DNA from: Parashewanella spongiae
Lineage (GTDB): Bacteria; Pseudomonadota; Gammaproteobacteria; Enterobacterales; Shewanellaceae
Direction of reading: 5' to 3'
DNA length: 64,000 nucleotides
Assembly (NCBI RefSeq): GCF_004358345.1
Contig: NZ_CP037952.1
Coordinates: 4,216,001-4,280,000, forward strand
The number at the start of each line of letters is the position of its first letter. Positions within the stretch are counted from its first letter, which is position 1. Below are positions 46,665 to 56,992 of this stretch, one piece after another. Below the pieces are notes generated by a model. That model saw only the letters and a program-made list of their open reading frames with translations. It was not told where the DNA came from and made no database searches. The position numbers and the translations under genes are program-made.

Positions 46665-47678
46665 TTAAACTGGCTCTAATGTATCCAAAGGCCACCTTGG
46701 CTGTCCCTTAACGGATAAATCTTCAGTCTGCCCCGCTAACAATCGTTGAATACCTGCATAAGCGATCATTGCACCATTGTCAGTACAAAACTCAGGACGA
46801 GGATAAAATACCTCACCAGCTAAGCTAGACATCATTTCGGCTAAGTTCGCTCGTAATCTAGAATTCGCGCTCACACCTCCCGCAATAACCAAGCGGTTAT
46901 ATCCAGTCTGTTTTAGCGCTCGTTTACTCTTAATGATTAATGTATCTACAACCGCCTCTTCAAAAGCGCGCGCAATATTAGCACGTGTTTGTTCGTCATC
47001 GGGTTCTGCTGAAATAGTATTCGCAGCAAACGTTTTCAGCCCTGAAAAGCTGAAATTAAGTCCGGGTTTATCTGTCATCGGCCGAGGAAATTTATAATGA
47101 GTCGCTTCACCTTTTGCAGCCAGTTTCGCTAAACGAGGGCCACCTGGGTAATCGAGCCCCATTAGCTTAGCCGTTTTATCAAATGCTTCACCTGCAGCAT
47201 CATCTACTGACTCACCTAACACTTCGTATTGACCCACGCCGTCTACTTTGACTAATTGAGTATGCCCGCCTGATACTAATAATGCGATAAAAGGAAACTC
47301 AGGTGGCGTGTCTTCAAGCATTGGCGCTAACAAGTGCCCCTCCATGTGATGAACACCTATGGCTGGAATACCTAATGAAAACGCTAGCGCGCGGCCTGCA
47401 CATGCCCCAACTAACAATGCACCAACAAGTCCGGGACCTTTGGTAAAAGCAATGCCATCAAGATCGCTAAATTGGCAACCTGCTTCATCAAGAGCCTGTC
47501 TAATAAGCGGAATCACTTTTCTCACATGATCTCTTGAGGCTAATTCAGGCACGACACCGCCATAATCAGCATGCAGTTTCACTTGGCTATATAATGTGTG
47601 GGACATTAAGCCTAATTTTTCATCATAAACGGCGATTCCTGTCTCGTCACAGGAAGTTTCTATACCTAAAACCCGCAT
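46665..47678 (-). CDS. tsaD: tRNA N6-threonylcarbamoyladenosine synthase subunit TsaD
   Basis: The 337-residue Kae1/OSGEP-type protein transfers threonylcarbamoyl to A37 of ANN-decoding tRNAs with TsaB/E. Signatures are [14 protein letters not shown], the metal-binding HHMEGH in [24 protein letters not shown] and [13 protein letters not shown]. It is divergent from rpsU, the conserved order. Confidence 0.97.
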   Translation of the reverse strand: MRVLGIETSCDETGIAVYDEKLGLMSHTLYSQVKLHADYGGVVPELASRDHVRKVIPLIRQALDEAGCQFSDLDGIAFTKGPGLVGALLVGACAGRALAFSLGIPAIGVHHMEGHLLAPMLEDTPPEFPFIALLVSGGHTQLVKVDGVGQYEVLGESVDDAAGEAFDKTAKLMGLDYPGGPRLAKLAAKGEATHYKFPRPMTDKPGLNFSFSGLKTFAANTISAEPDDEQTRANIARAFEEAVVDTLIIKSKRALKQTGYNRLVIAGGVSANSRLRANLAEMMSSLAGEVFYPRPEFCTDNGAMIAYAGIQRLLAGQTEDLSVKGQPRWPLDTLEPV

Positions 47679-47791
47679 TTCTACTATTCTTTATAATCAA
47701 TCAGGCGAACGATTCTACCCGTTGACTCATTGATTCACCAGCAATCGAAGCCATATAGACAAAAGTTCTATCTAACTCTTCGGTATTGCGC

Positions 47792-47821
47792 TTTACAAAT
47801 CGTATCTTGTGAGTGTAAAAT
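47792..47821 (+). promoter_or_regulatory. Likely promoter of the rpsU-yqeY-dnaG unit
   Basis: TTTACA (47792-47797) and TAAAAT (47816-47821) are spaced by 18 bp, about 90 bp upstream of rpsU. I see no clear LexA box here, unlike the E. coli operon. Confidence 0.5.
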
Positions 47822-47911
47822 TCCGAACCAATTTAAAATCAACCTTGATTGAAAATTAACCCACATGGGTGTTTTCTTTCAAAATTAACTACACCTAAGG
47901 GGTGATGGCGT

Positions 47912-48127
47912 ATGCCAATTGTTAAAGTACGTGAAAACGAACCATTCGACGTAGCTCTTCGTCGTTTCAAGCGCTCTTGTGAAAAAGCTGGAATCTTAGC
48001 AGATGTACGTGCTCGTGAATTTTACGAGAAACCAACGACTTGTCGTAAGCGCGCAAAAGCTGCTGCAGTTAAACGTCTAGCTAAGAAGCTTTCTCGCGAA
48101 AACGCACGTCGCGTACGTTTATATTAA
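47912..48127 (+). CDS. rpsU: 30S ribosomal protein S21
   Basis: The 71-residue basic protein [20 protein letters not shown] is a textbook S21, needed for translation initiation. AAGGGGTGATG upstream is a strong ribosome-binding site. It is the first gene of the macromolecular synthesis cluster. Confidence 0.98.
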   Translation: MPIVKVRENEPFDVALRRFKRSCEKAGILADVRAREFYEKPTTCRKRAKAAAVKRLAKKLSRENARRVRLY

Positions 48128-48133
48128 TCCACT

Positions 48134-48577
48134 ATGAGCCTAATTGATCAGCTAAAAGACCAGATGAAACAAGCCATGATCGCTAAAGATAAAGCGAGAT
48201 TGGGAACTATTCGTTTGGCACTTGCCGCCATTAAACAGATTGAAGTGGATACCCGCGAATCTCTGAATGATGATCAGGTAATAGCGGTCTTAACCAAAAT
48301 GGTTAAACAGCGCCGCGATTCGATTGCTCAATATGAAGCAGCGAACCGCAGCGATCTTGCTGACATAGAAGCCGCTGAAGTGAATGTAATTAATACATTC
48401 CTTCCAAAGCCTCTAACTTCAGAAGAAGTTGACGCAATTATTGCGGAAACCGTCACAGAAGTAGGTGCAGCAACCATGGCGGATATGGGTAAAGTAATGG
48501 GTGCGTTAAAAAGCAAAATTCAAGGCCGTGCAGATATGGGTGCCATTGGTGCATTAATCCGTGCAAAATTGAAATAA
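48134..48577 (+). CDS. GatB/YqeY domain protein
   Basis: The 147-residue YqeY family protein lies 6 bp after rpsU. The family shares the tail domain of the amidotransferase subunit GatB (LIDQLKDQMKQAMIAKDKARL, ADMGKVMGALK, GRADMGAIGALIRAKL). A tRNA-related role is proposed for the family, but the reaction is unknown. It is regularly placed between rpsU and dnaG in Shewanella and Vibrio. Confidence 0.93.
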   Translation: MSLIDQLKDQMKQAMIAKDKARLGTIRLALAAIKQIEVDTRESLNDDQVIAVLTKMVKQRRDSIAQYEAANRSDLADIEAAEVNVINTFLPKPLTSEEVDAIIAETVTEVGAATMADMGKVMGALKSKIQGRADMGAIGALIRAKLK

Positions 48578-48647
48578 CCGCTTTTAACGTTACAGCAGGC
48601 CGTGCAATTGCGCGGCTTGTTTGTTTTAATCGGCATAAAGTGGAACT

Positions 48648-50375
48648 ATGGCAATACCTCGTGATTTTATCAATGAGCTGGTTGCTCGCACAGACATAGT
48701 TGAACTCGTCAACCGCAAAGTGCCGCTCAAAAAAGCTGGCAAGAATTATTCTGCTTGCTGCCCATTTCACAGTGAGAAATCCCCTTCGTTCACTGTCAGT
48801 CATGACAAACAGTTCTATCATTGCTTTGGATGTGGTGTTCACGGAAACGCTATCGATTTCGTTATGGAATACGATCGTCTTGAGTTTGTTGATGCCATCG
48901 AAGAGTTAGCCTCACTGATTGGTTTAGATGTTCCTAGAGAAGAATATCGAGGCCCCAAAAAAGATCAAAACTTAAGCCGTGATCTTTATCAGTTGATGGA
49001 TGAAGCCAATCGCTTCTATCAAACTCAACTAAGACAGCACCCAGAGAAAGAGAAAGTACTGAAATATCTTGAACATCGCGACCTATCAGCGGATGTAATA
49101 AGCTCTTTTGGTATTGGCTTTGCTCCAGATGGATGGGACAACTTGCTGGGTCGATATCGTGGCCAACAAGATTCACAGGACAAACTCCTTACCGCTGGCA
49201 TGTTAATCGAGAAAGATAATGGTCGACGTTATGATCGATTTCGTGATCGGCTCATGTTTCCAATTAATGATAGACGTGGCAGAGTAATTGGGTTTGGAGG
49301 ACGAGTATTAGGTGAAGGCACACCAAAATATCTCAATTCACCTGAAACACCTATTTTTCACAAAGGCAATGAACTCTATGGCCTCTATGAATTAAAACAA
49401 AAACATCGTAATCCTAAACAAATCTTAATTGTTGAAGGTTACATGGACGTAGTAGCATTAGCTCAGTTTGGTGTTGATTATGCCGTTGCCTCGCTAGGCA
49501 CATCAACCACTGCCGAGCAGTTTCAATTATTACTGCGTAATGCTGAAGAAGTGATTTGTTGCTATGATGGCGATCGTGCAGGCAGAGAGGCCGCTTGGCG
49601 AGCCCTAGAAACAGCATTACCCCTACTGAAGCCCGGCGATCAAGTAAAATTTATGTTCGTTGATGATGGTGATGATCCAGACTCGATGATCAGGCGAATT
49701 GGCCAAGTTGCTTTTGAGCAATTGATTGCACAATCACAATCTCTTAAATCATTCATGTTTCAAAGCTTAACGGCAGAATCTGGTGGTGATAAAAGCAAGC
49801 TTGCTAAACAAGCAATGAATTTAATCGAGAAAATTCAAGATCAAATTTTACAAAACTTATTGCTTGATAATTTAGCCCATAAATTGGGAATGAACAGCAG
49901 TGAAGAACTTAAAAAGAAATTTGGTTTTAAAATTAATAGCAATTCAAACCCAATGGGTTCAAAAGCACTAAAAGGACGTGGAACACCACTCCGACTGGCT
50001 ATTGCACTATTAGTTCAAAACCCAAAAATTGGCATCAATTTGCCACCACAACCAGCTTTGTCCTATTTATCTTTGCCAGGGCTGGATTTGCTTAACCAAC
50101 TTCTCGACTTGACTCGTACTCGCCAACTAAGCAGTGCTCAACTGATTGAAGAGTATAGACAGTTACCACAGCTAAATACGCTTAAAAAGTTAGCTCAGTG
50201 GGAGCACCAAGTTAAAGAAGAAAACCATCAGTCTGAGTTTAAAAAAGCGCTCGTTTGGTTAAATAACCAATATTTAGAACAGCGATATCAAGAACTCAGC
50301 CTAAAACAAAACCACACCAAGGAAGAACGGGTACAGCTACAAAAGCTGATATCCATAATTCAAGGGCAAAGTTAA
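48648..50375 (+). CDS. dnaG: DNA primase DnaG
   Basis: The 575-residue primase makes RNA primers for replication. It has the N-terminal zinc finger (CCPFH...HCFGCG, residues about 40-65), a catalytic core with KYLNSPETPIFHKG, a TOPRIM domain with Glu in LIVEGYMDV and the acidic pair in CYDGDRAGREA, and a C-terminal DnaB-interaction domain. Confidence 0.97.
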   Translation: MAIPRDFINELVARTDIVELVNRKVPLKKAGKNYSACCPFHSEKSPSFTVSHDKQFYHCFGCGVHGNAIDFVMEYDRLEFVDAIEELASLIGLDVPREEYRGPKKDQNLSRDLYQLMDEANRFYQTQLRQHPEKEKVLKYLEHRDLSADVISSFGIGFAPDGWDNLLGRYRGQQDSQDKLLTAGMLIEKDNGRRYDRFRDRLMFPINDRRGRVIGFGGRVLGEGTPKYLNSPETPIFHKGNELYGLYELKQKHRNPKQILIVEGYMDVVALAQFGVDYAVASLGTSTTAEQFQLLLRNAEEVICCYDGDRAGREAAWRALETALPLLKPGDQVKFMFVDDGDDPDSMIRRIGQVAFEQLIAQSQSLKSFMFQSLTAESGGDKSKLAKQAMNLIEKIQDQILQNLLLDNLAHKLGMNSSEELKKKFGFKINSNSNPMGSKALKGRGTPLRLAIALLVQNPKIGINLPPQPALSYLSLPGLDLLNQLLDLTRTRQLSSAQLIEEYRQLPQLNTLKKLAQWEHQVKEENHQSEFKKALVWLNNQYLEQRYQELSLKQNHTKEERVQLQKLISIIQGQS

Positions 50376-50396
50376 TTCCCCTATCGCAAAGAAGAG

Positions 50397-50418
50397 ATCA
50401 CTTAAATATGTGATTTTT
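50397..50418 (+). terminator. Weak hairpin after dnaG
   Basis: ATCAC and GTGAT form a short stem followed by TTTTT. It may attenuate rather than end transcription into rpoD. Confidence 0.4.
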
Positions 50419-50575
50419 GCTTGCCATAAGGACGAAATATCTTTTTAAACCCTGCTCTTGGACTAGCACAAGGTAGTGCACAAGGTTATAATGGACGTTT
50501 TGCGTGGATATTTAGCTTAGCTAATAGTCCGAACGCTCATCGTCGTAAACTGTTTACCCAACTTGGATGATATCT

Positions 50576-52399
50576 ATGGATCATACGCCGCAGTCGCAAC
50601 TTAAGCTGTTACTTGCTAAAGGTAAAGAACAAGGTTATCTAACCTATGCAGAAGTGAACGATCACTTACCTGCAGACATGGTCGATGCAGATCAAATCGA
50701 AGATATTGTTCAGATGATTAATGACATGGGTATTCGGGTCTATGAAGAAGCTCCCGATGCCGATGACATTATGATGTCAGAGGACAGCACCGATGAAGAT
50801 GCAGCTGAAGAAGCTGCTGCTGCATTAGCTACTGTTGAAAGTGAACTTGGACGTACTACCGATCCAGTTCGTATGTATATGCGTGAAATGGGCACAGTAG
50901 AACTACTGACTCGTGAAGGCGAAATTGTTATCGCTAAGCGTATTGAAGAAGGGATCAACACAGTTCAAAGCTCTGTCGCTGAGTATCCTCAAGCGATTGC
51001 AATGATCCTTGAGCAATACGACAAGTATGAAGCTGAAGAATTGCGCTTAACCGACATCATTTCTGGATTTGTTAATCCAGATGACGATGAAGTCGCACCG
51101 ACAGCAACGCACATCGGTTCCGATCTTCCTAAAGAAGAACTCGAAAAAGATGATGACGAAGAAGATGAAGAAGAAGAAGGCAACAAAGGGCCTGATCCTG
51201 AAGAAGCAAAAGAACGCTTTGAGCAACTGAGAACAGCATTTGATGTAACACAAGCAGCCATTGAGAAACATGGCCGTGAGCATCATCTTGCAGTAAAAGA
51301 GCTATTCGAACTCGGTGAATTATTCAAAGAGTTCCGACTTATTCCAAAACAGTTCGATCGTTTAGTTAAAAGCATGCGTTCGATGATGGATCGCGTTCGT
51401 ATTCAAGAACGTTTAATCCTTAAGCTTGCTGTTGATCAAGCTAAAATGCCTAAAAAGAACTTCGTTAAGCTTTTTTCAGGTAATGAATCAAATGATGAAT
51501 GGTTCACTAAAGAGTCAACTGCAGGTAAATCGTATTCTGATGCTTTAATTCGCTCAGAAGGCGATATTAGACGTTGTATTTCAAAACTTGTTTCAATTGA
51601 AACAGAAACAGGTTTGGCTATTTCTGCCATCAAAGACATAAACCGTCGTATGGCAATCGGTGAAGCAAAAGCTCGCCGCGCCAAAAAAGAAATGGTTGAA
51701 GCTAACTTACGTCTAGTAATTTCTATCGCTAAAAAATATACCAACCGTGGTTTACAGTTCTTGGATCTTATTCAAGAAGGTAACATTGGTCTAATGAAAG
51801 CGGTTGATAAGTTTGAATACCGCCGTGGTTATAAGTTCTCAACTTATGCAACATGGTGGATCAGACAGGCTATTACTCGCTCTATCGCGGATCAAGCACG
51901 TACCATTCGTATTCCGGTACACATGATAGAGACCATTAATAAGCTGAATCGTATTTCGCGACAAATGCTACAAGAAATGGGACGAGAGCCTTCACCTGAA
52001 GAGCTAGCTGAACGCATGGTAATGCCTGAAGATAAAATTCGTAAGGTATTAAAAATCGCTAAAGAGCCAATCTCGATGGAAACACCAATTGGTGATGACG
52101 AAGATTCGCATTTAGGTGATTTTATCGAGGATACTACCCTCGAACTACCACTGGACAGTGCCACTGGCGAAAGTCTAAAAAATGCGACTCATGAAGTTTT
52201 AGCTGGTTTAACCGCTAGAGAAGCAAAAGTATTGCGTATGCGATTTGGCATCGACATGAATACCGACCACACACTTGAAGAAGTTGGTAAACAGTTCGAC
52301 GTAACTCGTGAACGTATTCGTCAAATTGAAGCGAAAGCGTTACGTAAACTACGCCACCCTTCTCGTTCGGAAATTCTTAAGTCATTCTTAGACGAATAA
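50576..52399 (+). CDS. rpoD: RNA polymerase primary sigma factor RpoD (sigma-70)
   Basis: This is the 607-residue vegetative sigma factor. I choose the second ATG ([20 protein letters not shown]), the usual start in Shewanella. It has region 1.1, region 1.2 ([20 protein letters not shown]), an acidic non-conserved insert with [12 protein letters not shown], region 2 ([35 protein letters not shown]), region 3 and region 4 ([20 protein letters not shown]). Confidence 0.98.
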   Translation: MDHTPQSQLKLLLAKGKEQGYLTYAEVNDHLPADMVDADQIEDIVQMINDMGIRVYEEAPDADDIMMSEDSTDEDAAEEAAAALATVESELGRTTDPVRMYMREMGTVELLTREGEIVIAKRIEEGINTVQSSVAEYPQAIAMILEQYDKYEAEELRLTDIISGFVNPDDDEVAPTATHIGSDLPKEELEKDDDEEDEEEEGNKGPDPEEAKERFEQLRTAFDVTQAAIEKHGREHHLAVKELFELGELFKEFRLIPKQFDRLVKSMRSMMDRVRIQERLILKLAVDQAKMPKKNFVKLFSGNESNDEWFTKESTAGKSYSDALIRSEGDIRRCISKLVSIETETGLAISAIKDINRRMAIGEAKARRAKKEMVEANLRLVISIAKKYTNRGLQFLDLIQEGNIGLMKAVDKFEYRRGYKFSTYATWWIRQAITRSIADQARTIRIPVHMIETINKLNRISRQMLQEMGREPSPEELAERMVMPEDKIRKVLKIAKEPISMETPIGDDEDSHLGDFIEDTTLELPLDSATGESLKNATHEVLAGLTAREAKVLRMRFGIDMNTDHTLEEVGKQFDVTRERIRQIEAKALRKLRHPSRSEILKSFLDE

Positions 52400-52420
52400 C
52401 AACGATTGCTATTCCCTTAA

Positions 52421-52450
52421 AAAAACTCTGCACATGTGCAGAGTTTTTTC
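52421..52450 (+). terminator. Rho-independent terminator of rpoD
   Basis: The arms ACTCTGCACA and TGTGCAGAGT form an uninterrupted palindrome between A-rich and T-rich flanks, 21 bp after the stop codon. It could work in both directions. Confidence 0.9.
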
Positions 52451-52596
52451 GTTTTAAAGCCTAAATAATATCGCATTTGATTATCTGTTAACCATTTAAT
52501 TCAAGTTGGTGGATTTCTTGGTCATTCTGGGGTGACAAGCTTAAATAAAGTTCGTATACTTCAGTTCGCTTTTGATAGTGACGACTATCTTAAGTC

Positions 52597-52673
52597 GGCC
52601 CCTTAGCTCAGTTGGTTAGAGCATACGACTCATAATCGTCAGGTCCGCAGTTCGAGTCTGCGAGGGGCCACCA
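52597..52673 (+). tRNA. tRNA with anticodon CAT, probably tRNA-Ile2
   Basis: This is a 77-nt cloverleaf with acceptor GGCCCCT/AGGGGCC, anticodon arm ACGACTCATAATCGT, T-arm CGCAGTTCGAGTCTGCG, and an encoded CCA. The acceptor and D-arm match the lysidine-modified tRNA-Ile (ileX type) better than elongator tRNA-Met. Automated tools often label it Met. Confidence 0.9.
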
Positions 52674-52690
52674 TTGATTCAAACGAAAAG

Positions 52691-52714
52691 AGCCTGTTTA
52701 TACAGGCTTTTTTT
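52691..52714 (+). terminator. Terminator after the tRNA
   Basis: AGCCTG-TTTATA-CAGGCT is followed by TTTTTT, 18 bp after the tRNA. Confidence 0.85.
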
Positions 52715-52899
52715 GTATCTGGCGTTTAGTAACTCATTTCGGCTAATTCTAAAAATGCAAAATTGGGTCAGGTTCTGGGTCAGGTTGCATACCAATACAG
52801 TGATATAAAAAACAAATTAAAAAAATTTGTTCATCGAACTTAAAAAGTACAGTAGCCTATATAAATATTATATTTCGTAGTAAATTTAAGAGTGCATGG

Positions 52900-54274
52900 A
52901 TGGATCAAATAACCTCTTTCCCACACGCGAACAGAAGTGTGCCATTAGTTATTCCCAGTGAGTTACAAGAAAACACGTTTAGTATTATTATTGGAAAAAA
53001 TGGAATTGGAAAAAGTCGTCTCCTTAACAGGATGGTTCTATCCTATAGAAAAACGCATTACTTCCATGAGCCTGCCGTTTATAACCAATATGTTCTAGAA
53101 AGCTTTCAAAGTCCAAAAGTGATTGCAGTATCAACTAGCCCATTTGATAAGTTTCCAAACATACCTAAAAGAAAAACTAAAAGCTTTCGAGTGTCTAATT
53201 ATAGATATGTTGGAATCCGCTCAAATTCATACGCCTCATCAGCAACAAACCTTTTTTCTTCAGTTAGTAACGCAATCATTGAAAGGTACTTAACGAAAAA
53301 TAATTATGGACAACTAATAAGCGTTTTTGAAGCAATAGAGTACCTTCCGTCCATCAACCTAACCTTAAAGAGTAACTTGAAACAAGGTAATACCGTTAAG
53401 TTGGTTGGTTTATTCGGTTCTACAGTATCTCCTGTAACTTACCCACTTCTGCAGCAACTAAAGTTAGAAGAAACACCGCAGATTATCGAAGGGCTGGAGA
53501 GCCTAAATGATGAAGAGCTAGATTGTTTGCCTTCCGCAATAGAGTCTCTTCGCAGTCTTACTAAACAGAAAAAAGAAATTAAAATCAATATTGATTTTAA
53601 AGCTGAAAAAATTAATTTCCCAAATGATTCTCAGCTAGATGAAATTACTTTTTTTTACACATATCAGAACATTACTCAAACTCAACTTGATAAAACTGAG
53701 TGATTTCTTACTATACAAACAAAACTGGAAAGAACTTTCTTTACAAAAAGCAAGTTCAGGAGAGCAATGTATGCTTCTCATTATGCTTGGGATAGCTGGG
53801 CATATTACAGATCATTCGTTGATATTCATTGATGAACCTGAAATAAGCATGCATCCAAAATGGCAAGAAGAGTTTATGCCTATGCTTGTTAAAGCTTTTT
53901 CACAATATAAAAATTGCCAATTCTTCATTGCTACACATTCACCACAAATAATCTCAAATGTTAGTGACGAAAACTGCTTCGTTACCTCCCTGACTAAAAA
54001 CGAAATTTATCCTTCATCATTTTTCAGGAATCGCTCATCGGACTTCCAATTAACAGAGTTGTTCGACGCACCGGGCTATAGAAATGAGTATATTAGCCGC
54101 TTAGCTTTTGGTTTACTTTCAAAAGTAAAAAAACAAAAAGCTGTAACGGATGACGATAAAGTAAATTTAGAAAAGCTTCTTGGGTTCATTCCTTTACTTG
54201 AGAAAGACGATCCAATCCATGATTTAATTTTATCAATCAAGGAGGTTTTAGAATTTTATGCCTCTAATAAATAA
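52900..54274 (+). pseudogene. Septu-type AAA ATPase (PtuA-like), apparently frameshifted
   Basis: The first frame (52900-53703) has a Walker A FSIIIGKNGIGKSRLLNRM. The second (53639-54274) has the ABC-type signature LQKASSGEQCMLL, Walker B LIFIDEPEISMHPKWQ and the H-loop IATHSPQII. A T8 run at 53649-53656 joins them: with seven T the reading is DEITFFTHIRTLLKLN and gives one protein of about 457 residues. This OLD/ABC-like ATPase is the sensor-regulator of Septu antiphage systems, partnered by the HNH gene that overlaps its end by 17 bp. It could be truly broken, expressed by slippage on the T run, or a sequencing error. Confidence 0.8.
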
Positions 54275-54905
54275 TCAAATTAAATATAACGAGCTTCACT
54301 CTCTGGTAATTGAAGATAAATTATCAGATGAAGATTTCAAGCATCAAGATTGGAGCAAGGACGACTTACAAGAAGTTCGAAGCACTATTAGAGCTTTTTA
54401 TCGTAATGAGCAAAGAGGTATATGCGCCTATTGCAAAGAGCACGTATCATTAGTTGCTGCAGGAAATGCAAATATCGAGCATATAGCCCCAAAATCTTTG
54501 TATCCCAACTTTATATTTGAACCCAAGAACTTATGCGTTATTTGTTGTGACTGTAATCAGATCAAAAAAGATCAAGAAGTGCTTGATAAAATACCAAATA
54601 CGGTTGAAAGGCAGGATATTAAGCTATATCCACGTTCATCAGGTGCATTTAAGGTTGTTCACCCTTTCTTTGATAATTATGACGAGCACATTATCATTAA
54701 AGGTAAACTGTATATCGACCTCACTGATAAAGGACACTTTACCATTGGAGCTTGCAAGCTAAACCGTTATACCCGCCAATTTGGAGTTGAGCAAGAATTC
54801 ATTGATGATGATGAGATAACAGCTCTAATGAATGAATTCATGGAGTCTAAAAGCTCAATACAAAAAGCTAAAATATTGCAGAAAATAAGTAACGTTACTA
54901 CATAG
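54258..54905 (+). CDS. HNH endonuclease, Septu PtuB-like
   Basis: The 215-residue nuclease has the HNH/zinc site ICAYCKEHV, then NIEHIAPKSLYP, then NLCVICCDCNQIKKDQ: the CxxC - H - N - CxxC arrangement of PtuB and related nucleases. It begins inside the end of the ATPase gene (17-bp overlap, GGAGG upstream within that gene), so translation is coupled. In Septu the pair degrades DNA or blocks phage growth. The nuclease itself is intact. Confidence 0.87.
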   Translation: MPLINNQIKYNELHSLVIEDKLSDEDFKHQDWSKDDLQEVRSTIRAFYRNEQRGICAYCKEHVSLVAAGNANIEHIAPKSLYPNFIFEPKNLCVICCDCNQIKKDQEVLDKIPNTVERQDIKLYPRSSGAFKVVHPFFDNYDEHIIIKGKLYIDLTDKGHFTIGACKLNRYTRQFGVEQEFIDDDEITALMNEFMESKSSIQKAKILQKISNVTT

Positions 54906-55011
54906 CTTATCAATAAAAAGCACCATGACTGGTGATTGCTACTTCATAAAATCCAAGTTAACAGAATGTCACACCGAAAGAACTAGAATAATATCGATAA
55001 CCTCTGTTAGA

Positions 55012-55236
55012 TTAATGAAATTCAAACTCTTGAACTTCACCATAACGCAACGCCCTGAATACACCAAACCACCAATCATAAGTTATATTATATTTGCCCA
55101 AGGACTCATCAATTTCAACACGATTTTCAAGTGCCGTTTTGGCCACGCTGTATGCTTGCGCCGTATTGAAAACCTTATAAGTCCAAATGGATATTCCACA
55201 TAAAAAAACTGCTAGCCACATTCTATTTTTATTCAT
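55012..55236 (-). CDS. Small protein with N-terminal membrane anchor, Coa1-like
   Basis: The 74-residue protein MNKNRMWLAVFLCGISIWTY has one membrane span and an external tail (VAKTALENRVEIDESLGKYN). The A..AL..N..I.E.LG pattern is reminiscent of the cytochrome oxidase assembly Coa1 family, of which this would be a shortened member. It is weak evidence: the frame is open, the codons look plausible, and no neighbour supports it. Confidence 0.45.
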   Translation of the reverse strand: MNKNRMWLAVFLCGISIWTYKVFNTAQAYSVAKTALENRVEIDESLGKYNITYDWWFGVFRALRYGEVQEFEFH

Positions 55237-56226
55237 TAGTAAGTCATTCCTTTAAATTTAATTCTACAACAAGCACAATCCAAGCCAAATAATAATAACA
55301 ATAAAAATCAAGATGTTAACGCCACCATCAAAATACCTACTTTATGAAAGTGGCCAATAAACTTAAAAACTAGTTAAACATGCGGAAGTATGGAAAAACA
55401 TAACGTTTTAGCATTTGTGCATTGCTCATTTACACGGATTGATATCCAAGCTCAGGTTGCACATAACTGATTGTTTTAATAATTCAAAAAATCATACCTT
55501 AAATATTGTCGTAGTGTAAGCATGCTGGCGCGTTCTTCAGGCCTGTCACCACTAAAGCTTATTTACCATAACGCCTTCTTGCATGCACTTCGAAAAGTAA
55601 CTTCAGGGTGAAATCACCGCTAACATCACAAAAAAACATATTATCTTGACGAAAAATGGCTGAATTAAGCCCGTTAAAAAATGGTAGTTTTCATTACAAC
55701 AGCACTTGAGGCAAACTTATAGCACGAGCCCCTATAAAAGTTAATTATTAGGTCTGCTTTGTTACAAAATAGTCTGTCGAAAGAATATGATTTTTAACGA
55801 CTATTTATTAGAAATAGTATCGTCACGTATTGGCGTTGCTAGCTTGGAATGGGGCATTTCCGTGTTTCGTCCTGTAAACCATTTCTGGACATTTTCGTGT
55901 CAATTATACTGATTCGAAGCTGAACTGAATATTCAAAAACTGTTAGAAATTCAAACTTAATTAAGAGTTTTAGTCTATTTTTATATGAAACTTAAGAACT
56001 GATAATTTTTAATTTAGCAACAAATAAAGAGTTCTTTATCTCAAGCTAAGTTCAAGAATGAGTGTAGATCACATTTCGGTCAGTTCGGTGTGAATGGTTC
56101 CTCAATAAATGGACCATAAACATTAGCTCTGAGTTTGTTGAGGGACATAAAATTATGAGCCAAATCATCTCACAATCTTGTCCTGTTTTTTATCTGTTGA
56201 AATAAATGGTGTTATAAGGATATGAG
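55237..56226. other. 990-bp stretch without an intact gene
   Basis: No ORF is worth calling. On the minus strand near 55540-55470 a 28-codon open piece (SGDRPEERASMLTLRQYLRY) between stop codons may be the remnant of a gene. The last 130 bp (56090-56165) hold AGCTCTGAG and ATTATGAGCC words similar to those near 63000. Confidence 0.5.
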
Positions 56227-56664
56227 ATGAAGTCAAAAATATTGGAAGTAAAAAACTATCATGCTGAGTTACAAGCAAACTCTGTAGATACCACTACAGA
56301 TGTAACTCAATCTGTTATGTCAGAAGCTGGTGAATATGGGTTCGTAGTCTTTAAACTTGATGCAAACCGTAAACAAAAGCCACACTTTCATACCTATGGT
56401 GATATTGATATATTCATGATAGTAGAAGGTTCTGGTATTTTACATTTAGCAGAAGTCAAAGATGATCAGGTTGTTTCTGGATCTAAAGAAGCTCTTCCGT
56501 TAAAGCAAGGAGATATATATTCTGTAAAACCATATTTTTTACACAGCATAGAAACTAAAGATGAACCTATTGTGATTGCAAATATTGCGCCTCTTGCTCA
56601 CAGCGATTTAAAAGAGGGGAGAAAGAATCAAATAGCAATTGATCTTTTTTTCACGAAAAGTTAG
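56227..56664 (+). CDS. Cupin-domain protein
   Basis: The 145-residue protein has a single cupin barrel: metal-site motif 1 KPHFHTYGDIDIFMIVEGSG and motif 2 GDIYSVKPYFLHSIE. The small-molecule ligand or reaction cannot be read. It stands alone, and TAAGGATATGAG precedes the ATG. Confidence 0.8.
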   Translation: MKSKILEVKNYHAELQANSVDTTTDVTQSVMSEAGEYGFVVFKLDANRKQKPHFHTYGDIDIFMIVEGSGILHLAEVKDDQVVSGSKEALPLKQGDIYSVKPYFLHSIETKDEPIVIANIAPLAHSDLKEGRKNQIAIDLFFTKS

Positions 56665-56992
56665 GTTGTGACTCAACATCGTCTAAATTTAATGTGTCAG
56701 TCAATTCAACTGGCACATTACACTTCAATCAGATTTAAAACCAAAACACTTTGGGGCAAAAATGCGCCAGCCGACCAAGTTGGCAAAGGAGGGACAAAAC
56801 CAATTTACGCTCAATTTCATTATCTTTTGTATGAGTCTGAGGTGCAACTATGAGCTACCAAACGGCTCCCCTGTGCGGTGGATAATTTTCTGTTATACAT
56901 TTATAGAATGCCTTAAAGCTGAATATTTTTGAATTTATCTTTTCAGTGCGTTATTTCTTGCTTGTTAATTCACTCACTTATTGAGTAATGAG
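56665..56992. other. Spacer without a supported gene
   Basis: A 61-codon frame with a GTG start (56668-56853) shows no family or clear start signal. A 19-bp word AAAACACTTTGGGGCAAAA near 56743 recurs near 62860. Confidence 0.5.

Noticed and set aside
50989-51286. Ser-rich and Phe-rich ORFs opposite rpoD
   Set aside because: They are antisense shadows of the acidic GAA/GAT codon stretch of RpoD.
52597-52673. Prophage or island attachment at the tRNA
   Set aside because: No second copy of the tRNA 3' end and no integrase were found within the window, so an att site is not claimed.
2406-54905. Retron-type defence, since a reverse transcriptase and an ATPase/HNH pair both occur in the window
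   Set aside because: The reverse transcriptase is a group II intron maturase inside its ribozyme and lies 49 kb from the ATPase/HNH pair; no msr/msd RNA region is seen next to the pair.
56668-56853. 61-codon ORF after the cupin gene
   Set aside because: It has a GTG start without a ribosome-binding site and no family, and it contains a 19-bp word repeated in non-coding sequence near 62860.
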